64,000 nt of DNA from Dugong dugon (Eukaryota > Chordata > Mammalia > Sirenia > Dugongidae), in assembly GCA_030035585.1 (NCBI GenBank), contig CM057463.1, positions 135,688,736-135,752,735 on the forward strand. Direction: 5' to 3'. The notes beneath the pieces are model-generated. The model ran no database searches. It was given only the letters and a program-made list of their open reading frames with translations, and was not told the origin of the DNA. The position numbers and the translations under genes were made by a program. Positions 57,346-64,000 of this stretch are shown piece by piece (the stretch's first letter is position 1; every line of letters begins with the position of its first letter).

Positions 57346-60300
57346 ATGACAGCAACAAACTCACATCTATCAAAAAATACACTGAATGTAAATGGACTCA
57401 GTGCAACCATAGAGAAGGAGAGTGACACAATGGATAAGAAAACAGCATCAATCAACATGCTGTCTACAAGAGACACACTTTAGAAACAAAGATGTGAATT
57501 TATTAAAAGTCAAATGTTGGAAAAAAATAAATCAAGCTAACAACTACCAAAAAAAGCAGGAGTGACAATTGTTATCTCAGATAAAATAGACTTTAAAAAT
57601 CTACCATAAAAGACAAAGAAGGACACTATATAACTATTAAGGGGACAATACATCATGAAGATATAACCATACTAAACATCTACGCACCCAACGACACGGC
57701 TCAAAAATACATAAAAAAAACTCCTTAACAGCACTGAAAAGAGAAATTGACAGTTCCACAATAATAGTAGGACACTTCAACACACCACTCTCAGTAAAGG
57801 ACAGAACAACTAAGAAGAAACTCAGCAAAGATACAGAAGACCCAAAGGGCACAATCAGCCAACTTGACCTCACAGACATACATACAGCACTCCATCCAAC
57901 CACTGCAAAGTACACATTCTTTTCCAAAGCACATGGAACATTCTCCAGAATAGACCACATCTCAGGCCACAGAGCAATCCTCAACAAGATCAAAAATGTT
58001 GAGATAATTCAAACTATCTTCTCTGACCACAGTGCCATCAAGGTAGAAATTAACAATAGAAAGATCAAGGGAAAAAAATCAACTGCATGGAAACTGAATA
58101 ATACCCTGCTTACACATCAGTGGGTAATAGAAGAAATCAGAGATGGAATCAAAAAATTCCTAGAATCAAATGAGAATGAAAACACATCATACCAAAACCT
58201 TTGGGACACAGCAAAGGCAGTCCTCAGAGGATAATTTATAGCAATAGATGCACACATCAAAAAAGAAGAAAGGGACAAAATCAAAACCTTAACTACAGAA
58301 CTCAAACAAATAGAAAGAGAACAGCAAAAAAAGCCCACAACCATCGGAAGAAAGGAAATAGTAAAGATCAGAGCAGAAATAAATGAAAGAGAGAACAGAA
58401 AAACAATAGAAAGGATCAACAAAACCAAAAGTTGGTTCTTTGAAAGAATCAACAAAATCGACAAACCACTGGCCAGACTGACAAAAGAAAAACAGGAGAG
58501 GACACAAATAACCCAAATAAGAAATGAAATGGGGGACACCACAACAGACCCAACTGAAATAAAAAAGGATTATAACAGAATATTATGAAAAACTATACTC
58601 CAACAAATTTGAAAACCTAGAGGAAATGGATATATTTCTAGAAACACACGGCCTACCCAAACTACAACAAAGTAATGTTGAAAATCTGAACAGACCCATA
58701 ACAAGAGAAGAGATTGAAAAGGTAATAAAAAAACTCCCAACAAAAAAAAAAACGCCGGCCCAGAAGGATTCACTGGAGAATTCTACAAAACATTTACAGA
58801 AGAGCTTGTACCAGTTCTACACAAGCTATTTCAGAGCATAGAAGAGGAAGCAACACTTCCAAATTCATTCTGTGAAGCCAGCATAACGCTTATACCAAAA
58901 CCATGCAAAGGCGTCACAAAAAAAGAAAATTACAGACTAATATCTCTCATGAATATAGATGCAAAAATTCTGAACAAAATTCTAGCCAATAGACTTCAGC
59001 ATCCTATCAAAAAAATAATACACCACGACCAAGTAGGATTCATACCAGCTATGCAAGGATGGTTCAACATTAGAAAATCAATCAATGTAATCCACCACAT
59101 AGATAAAAGGAAAGAAAACAATCACATGATCATCTCAGTTGATGCAGAAAAGGTATTTGACAAAGTCCAACACCCATTCCTGATAAAAATTCTCAATAAA
59201 ATATGTATAGAAGGGAAATTTCTCAACATAATAAGCGGCATCTATGCAAAACCAATGGCCAACATCATTCTTAATGGAGAGAGGCTGAAAACATTCCCCT
59301 TGAAACCAGGAACAAGACAAGGATGCCCTTTATCACCACTCCTATTTAACATTGTGCTGGAAGTTCTAGCTAGAGCAATAAGGGAAGAGAAAGAAATAAA
59401 GGGCATCCAAATTGGTAATGAAGAAGTTAAACTGTCCCTGTCTGCAGATGATATGATACTATACATAGAAAACCCAAAGACTCCATGAGAAATCTACTGG
59501 AACTAATAGATTCAGCAGAGTAGCAGCATACAAGATAAACATCCAAAAATCAGTTGGATTCCTATACACCAGTAAGGAGTACGATGATAAGGAAATCAGG
59601 AAAAAATACCATTTTCAATAGCCCCTAAAAAGATAAAATACTTAGGAATAAATCTGACCAGGGATGTAAAAGACCTATAGAAATAAAGCTACAAAACACT
59701 ACTGCATGAAACCCAAAGGGATCTACATAAATGGAAAAACACACCATGCTCATAGATAGGCAGAATTAACATTGTGAAAGTGACAATTCTACCTAAAGCA
59801 ATTTACAAATACAATGCAGTCCCAAGCCAAATACCAACAACATTCTTCAAAGAGATGGAAAAACTAATCATTAACTTTATATGGAAAGAGAAGAAACCCC
59901 AAATAAGTAAAGCACTACTGAAGTAGAATAAAGTTGGAGGACTCACACTGCCTGACTTCAGAACCTACTATACAGCTACAGTAGTCAAAACAGCCTGGTA
60001 CTGGAACAACGACAGATACACTGACCAATGGAACAGAATTGAGAACCCAGATGTAAATCCATCCACCTACAGTCACCTGATCTAGACAAGGGCCCAAAGT
60101 CTATCAAATGGGGAAAATATAGTCTTTTTAACAAGCGGTGCTGGCAAAACTGGATATCCATCTGCAAAAAAATGGAACAGGACCCATACCTCACACCGCA
60201 TATAGAAACTACTTCAAAATGGATCAAAGACCTGAATGTAAAGCCTAAAACTATAAAGTTCATAGAAGAAAACATAGGACCAACACTTCAGGCCTTAATA

Positions 60301-61155
60301 CATGGCATTAACTGGATATAAACCATAACTATCAACATGCAAACCCCGATAGATCAGCTAGATAACTGGTATCTTCTAAAAATCAAACACCTATTCTTTT
60401 CAGAAGACTTCACCAAAAGAGTAAAAAGAGAACCTACACACTGGGAAAAATTTTTGGACAGTATAAGTCAGACCAAAGGCTAATCTCCATAATCTACAAG
60501 AAAATCCAACACCCCTACAACAAAAAGACAAATAATCCTATTGAAAAATTGGCAAAGGAAATGAACAGACACTTCACCAAGGAAGACATTCAAATGGCCA
60601 ACAGACACATGAGGAAATGCTCATGATCACTAGCCATTAGAGAAATGCAAATTAAAACCACAGTGAGATACCATCTCACCCTGGCATTACTGGCACGAAT
60701 CAAAAACACTGGAAATAACAAATGTTGGAGGGGCTGCTGGGAGATCAGAACACTTATTCACTGCTGTTGGGACTACAAAATGACACAACCATTTTGGAAA
60801 ATGATATGGCGCTTCCTCAGAAAGCTAGAAATAGACATACCATTCGATCCAGCAATCCCACTCCTAGGAATATATCCTGCAGAAATAAGTCGTCACTCGA
60901 ATAGACATAGGCACACCTATGTTCATGGCAGCATTGTTCACAATAGCAAAACGATGGAAACAACCTAGATGCCCATCAACAGATGAATGGATAAGCAAAC
61001 TATGGTACATACACACAATGGAGTACTATGCAACGAGATAGAACAACAATGAATCTGTGAACCATCTCATAACATGGTTGAAACTGGAGGACATTATGCT
61101 GAGTGAAATAAGCCAATCACAAAAGGACAAATATTGTATGAGACCTCTATTGTAA
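57346..61155 (+). pseudogene. L1 ORF2 copy, heavily broken
   Basis: ATG at 57,346 (MTATNSHLSKNTLNVNGLSA). The endonuclease segment is interrupted by many stops. The reverse-transcriptase frame is open at 58,949-59,488 ([33 protein letters not shown]), but the catalytic box reads [11 protein letters not shown] where the other copy has LFADDM. The C-terminal part is decayed, ending at TAA 61,153-61,155 (CMRPLL). More broken than the ORF2 at 40.4-44.2 kb, though this L1 still has a perfect target duplication. Confidence 0.9.
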
Positions 61156-62330
61156 AAACCCATGAAAAAGTTCACACACCAAATGTAACAATCTTTGATG
61201 GTTACCTGGGATGGGAGGTGTGTGTGTGGGGGGGAATACTAAATAGGCAATTGATAAATGGTATATTCGGTGAAGGGTGAGACAGTACACAGTACAGGGG
61301 AAAGTATAACAACCAGTAAAAGGAAAGGTCATGGAAGCCCCATAGACACATCCAAACTCCCTGAGGGACTGAGTTGCTGGTCGGAGGGCTCTGGGGACCA
61401 CGGTCTCGGGGAACATCTAGCTCAATTGGCATGACACAACTTATGAAGACAATGCTCTATATTCTACCTTGTTGAGTAGTGTCTGGGGTCTTAAAAGCCT
61501 ATGAGCGGCCATCTAAGATACTCCACTGGTCTCATCCCTTTGGGAGCAAGGGAGAATGAAGAGAACAGGATACAAGGAGAAGATTAGTCCAAAGGACTAA
61601 TTGTCCACATCTACCAAGGCCTCCACCGGACTGAGTGCAGTACAGCTAGATGGTGCCTGGCTGCCACCACTGACTGCTCTGACCAGGATCACGACAGAGG
61701 GTTCTGGACAGAGCTGGAGAAGGATGTAGAGCATAATTCTAACTCACAAAAAAAATACCAGATTTACTGGCCTAAAGGTGAGTGGAGAAACCTCAAGAGT
61801 ACGGCCCGCAGACACCCTTTTAGCTCAGTGGTGAAGTTACCTCCGAGGTTCACTGTTCAGCCTGTGAGTGGACAGCCCTGTAAAACCAAATGAGACTAAC
61901 GAGGTATAGGAGCCCAGTGACAAGGGCCAGAAGGCAGAAGGGGGCAAGGAATCTGGTGATAGGGAACCCAAGATTGAGTAAGGATACTGTTGAATGTGCT
62001 GTGAGATTGTTAACCATTGTCATAGGGCAACATTTGTAGTAACTGTTAAATGAGAAACTATTTTGTTCTGTAAGCCTTCATCTTAAGTGAGAATATTAGC
62101 ACAACTGGAAGAGCGTAGTCAATGTCACTGAACTGTGCATGTAGAAATTTTTGAAATGGTGTATCTTTGGTTATGTTTATTTTCACCAGAAAAAAAAAAA
62201 AGGTTGAGAAGTTAGAGGGTTGATATGTTGTGGGGTTGTTAACCAATATCATAAAACAACATGTGTACTACTGTTTCATGAGAAACTATTTGTTCTGTAA
62301 GCCTTCACCTGAAGTACAATTAAAAAAAAA

Positions 62331-62349
62331 AAGAAGTGTGAGGGATGGG
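62331..62349. repeat. Target-site duplication, right copy, of the L1 in the numt
   Basis: Same 19 bases as 53,985-54,003; the first two As merge with the poly(A) tail. Confidence 0.96.
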
Positions 62350-62939
62350 TTGTACACTAGAATAGTTAGTATTCCGCCCATTTGGGCAATGGAAGAGTAA
62401 GCTAGAATTTTTTGTAGTTCGGTTTGGTTAAGGCCTCCCCAGCCTCCTACTAAAATTGAGAGGAGGCCTTTAATAACAAGAAAGTTGATATTGATGGAGA
62501 GGGTGATTTGGCATAGAATTGATAGTGGTGCCAATTTTTGTCAAGTGAGTAGGATTATTCTTGCGGTTAATTTAATTCCTTGGGTTACCTCTGGCACTCA
62601 GAAGTGGAATGGAGCTAAGCCTAGTTTTATTATTAATGCTGCCAGGGCTATGCCTGAAGCTTTTGGAGAGAATAGTTTAGTGATTGATCATTGTCCTGAG
62701 AGTATCAAGTTGGTCATGATGGCCATTATAAGTAGTATGGATGTGATGGCTTGAGTTAGAAAATATTTTGTGGCTGCTTCTGTGGATCGTGGGTTGTAGG
62801 TTTTGGTTAAGATAGGGATGATAGTGAATATATTTATTTCTAAACCTATTCAGGCTAGTAATCAATGGGAACTAAATATCGTAATTATTGTTCTTATTAT
62901 TAGGATTGTTAAGATTATGCTATGGACTAGGGGGTTTAT
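62350..62939 (-). pseudogene. MT-ND2: Numt ND2 copy, 5' part
   Basis: From an ATA start next to tRNA-Met (62,939, MNPLVHSMMLTM-like) to the L1 at 62,349. It keeps [20 protein letters not shown] and [12 protein letters not shown], a hallmark block of complex I subunit 2. The frame is largely readable in mitochondrial code. Confidence 0.9.
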
Positions 62940-63008
62940 TAGTACGGGAAGGGTATAACCCAACATTTTCAGGGTCTGGGCCCGATAGCTTATTTAGCTG
63001 ACCTTACT
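62940..63008 (-). tRNA. MT-TM: Numt tRNA-Met copy, altered anticodon
   Basis: AGTAAGGTCAGCTAAATAAG ... CCCTTCCCGTACTA. The anticodon loop reads GGCCCAGACC where GGCCCATACC is normal, so CAT has become CAG; the stems are intact. Confidence 0.9.
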
Positions 63009-63010
63009 AG

Positions 63011-63082
63011 TAGAATGTGGTGTAAGTGGTAGCACGAAGATTTTTGGATTCTTAGCTTTAGTTTCAAATCCTATAATTCTAG
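63011..63082 (+). tRNA. MT-TQ: Numt tRNA-Gln copy
   Basis: Opposite strand, as in mtDNA: TAGAATGTGGTGTAAGTGGT, anticodon TTG in ATTTTTGGATTC. Confidence 0.88.
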
Positions 63083-63148
63083 AAATAAGAGGATTTAAAC
63101 CTCTATGATTTACTCTATCAAAGTAACTCTTTTGTCAGGCATATTTCT
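63080..63148 (-). tRNA. MT-TI: Numt tRNA-Ile copy
   Basis: AGAAATATGCCTGACAAAAG, anticodon GAT in CTTTGATAGAG; overlaps the Gln copy end by about 3 bases, as usual. Confidence 0.9.
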
Positions 63149-64000
63149 TTATGTTTGTGGGGGAATGCATGCAAGTATAATGGGGATTGAGACGTGTCAT
63201 ATGCATAGGGCTAGTGTGAGGGGCAAGAAGCTTTTTCATAGGAGATGTATGAGTTGGTCATATCGAAATCGTGGATACGATGCTTGTACTCAGAGGAAGC
63301 AAATGGTTAGTAGAGAGGTTTTGAAAATAAAGTTGGTGACATAGATTTCTGGTATTAGGGGGTTATGAAATGCTCCTAGGAATACAATAGTTGTGAGGGC
63401 ATTTATTATGATAATGTTGGCATATTCAGCTATGAAGAAAAGGGAAAATGGTCCGGTGGCATGTTCTACGTTGAAGCCTGATACGAGTTCTGATTCTCCT
63501 TCAGTTAGATCTAATGGGGTACGGCTGGTTTCTGCTAGGGTTGAGATAAATCATATCATAGCTAGTGGTCAGAGTGGGAAGATTAGTCATAAGTGTTCTT
63601 GGGTGGTGGTTAGGGTGGATAGTGTAAACGACCCGTTTATAATTGGTAGGAGGATAATCGCTAGTGAAACTTGGTAGGGGATGGTTTGGGCTACTTCTTG
63701 TAAGCTTCCAATAGGGCATATTTGGAGTTTGATGCTCAGCCTGATCATAGGGTGGAGTAGACGGCTAGACTTGAGATTGCTAGGATGAACAGTGCCTAAG
63801 TTTATGTTGACTAGTGGGTATGCTATTGGAAGTGGGATTCATATGGTTAGGGCTAGGGTTAGGGCTAGAATGGGGGCGATGGTAAATATTAGTTTTGAGG
63901 AGGTCAAAGGTTGTAATGGTTCTTTAATGAAAAGTTTAACTGCATCTGTGAAGGGTTGAAGAAGACCATAAGGTCCTACGACGTTAGGGCCTTTGTGGAG
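63149..64000 (-). pseudogene. MT-ND1: Numt ND1 copy, 3' part (window edge)
   Basis: Complex I subunit 1 copy; the stop TAA is at 63,149-63,151. The C-terminal end reads [20 protein letters not shown] and SIPIMLACIPPQT in mitochondrial code with TGA as Trp. About 850 of 957 bases are inside the window; the N-terminal end lies beyond 64,000. Confidence 0.93.

Larger units (their letters stand above)
54004..62330 (+). mobile_element. Near full-length L1 LINE inserted in the numt, sense
   Basis: Starts at GTTCCGGCAAAACGGCGCTC, the L1 5' end, and ends in a short poly(A). Parts: 5' UTR 54,004-55,936 with two tandem units, ORF1 55,937-56,927, ORF2 57,346-61,155, 3' UTR 61,156-62,330 with internal A-tracts and two related modules ending TAAGCCTTCATCTT and TAAGCCTTCACCTG. 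The 19-bp duplication is perfect. Total length is 8.3 kb, longer than typical mammalian L1s (6-7.5 kb), because of the long 5' UTR. Confidence 0.96.
62350..64000 (-). other. Numt, second block (ND2 to ND1)
   Basis: Direct continuation of the mitochondrial sequence cut at 53,984: ND2 N-terminal part, tRNA-Met, tRNA-Gln (opposite strand), tRNA-Ile and ND1. The window ends in ND1, so the numt extends further right by an unknown amount. Confidence 0.96.

Overview
This is mammalian nuclear DNA from an afrotherian, probably a paenungulate such as an elephant. The evidence is the repeat content: tRNA-derived AfroSINEs (GTGGTTAAGAG ... GCTGCTAACC ... TATGGGGCAGTTCTACTCTGT), many RTE-clade LINE pieces of the kind known from the elephant genome, and a lineage-specific L1 with a long, A-tract-bearing 3' UTR. 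The species itself cannot be fixed from the sequence alone. I found no functional host protein gene; nearly all recognisable content is transposable-element sequence or nuclear mitochondrial DNA (a numt).

Layout. 1-2,190: antisense 5' part (ORF1 and 5' UTR) of an old L1. 2.2-25.7 kb: AT-rich intergenic DNA with scattered insertions: L1 3' ends at 4.08-4.74 and 9.59-11.09 kb, an internally deleted L1 at 15.7-16.0 kb, RTE fragments at 2.2, 8.2, 13.6, 14.8, 19.9 and 23.4 kb, AfroSINEs, and old MIR and L2 remnants. 25,752-33,687: an antisense ERV-L provirus fossil with both MLT2-type LTRs, inserted in an RTE 3' end and itself carrying a 1.26-kb L1 insertion. 34.0-35.2 kb: an MLT1-type MaLR LTR split at TTAA by a piggyBac-like element that in turn holds an AfroSINE. 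35,488-38,304: a long antisense RTE copy with a 15-bp target duplication, carrying a SINE and an LTR fragment. 39.2-46.37 kb: a near full-length antisense L1.

46,728-53,984 plus 62,350-64,000: one numt of about 8.9 kb, still in mitochondrial gene order: ND5 start, tRNA-Leu/Ser/His, ND4, ND4L, tRNA-Arg, ND3, tRNA-Gly, COX3, ATP6/ATP8, tRNA-Lys, COX2, tRNA-Asp, tRNA-Ser, COX1, the WANCY tRNA cluster with the light-strand origin, ND2, tRNA-Met/Gln/Ile and ND1, which runs off the right edge. It is split inside ND2 by a near full-length sense L1 (54,004-62,330) flanked by a perfect 19-bp target duplication. ND4L, ND3 and ATP8 are still open when read with the vertebrate mitochondrial code, while ND4, COX1, COX3 and others carry small indels. 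It is therefore a nuclear fossil and not mitochondrial contamination.

The elements do not form a pathway. Their nesting gives a relative history: MIR, MLT1 and old L1 first; then RTE copies, ERV-L and the numt; then younger L1s and AfroSINEs landing in them. The two long L1s lie head to head around the main numt block, giving a large imperfect inverted repeat.
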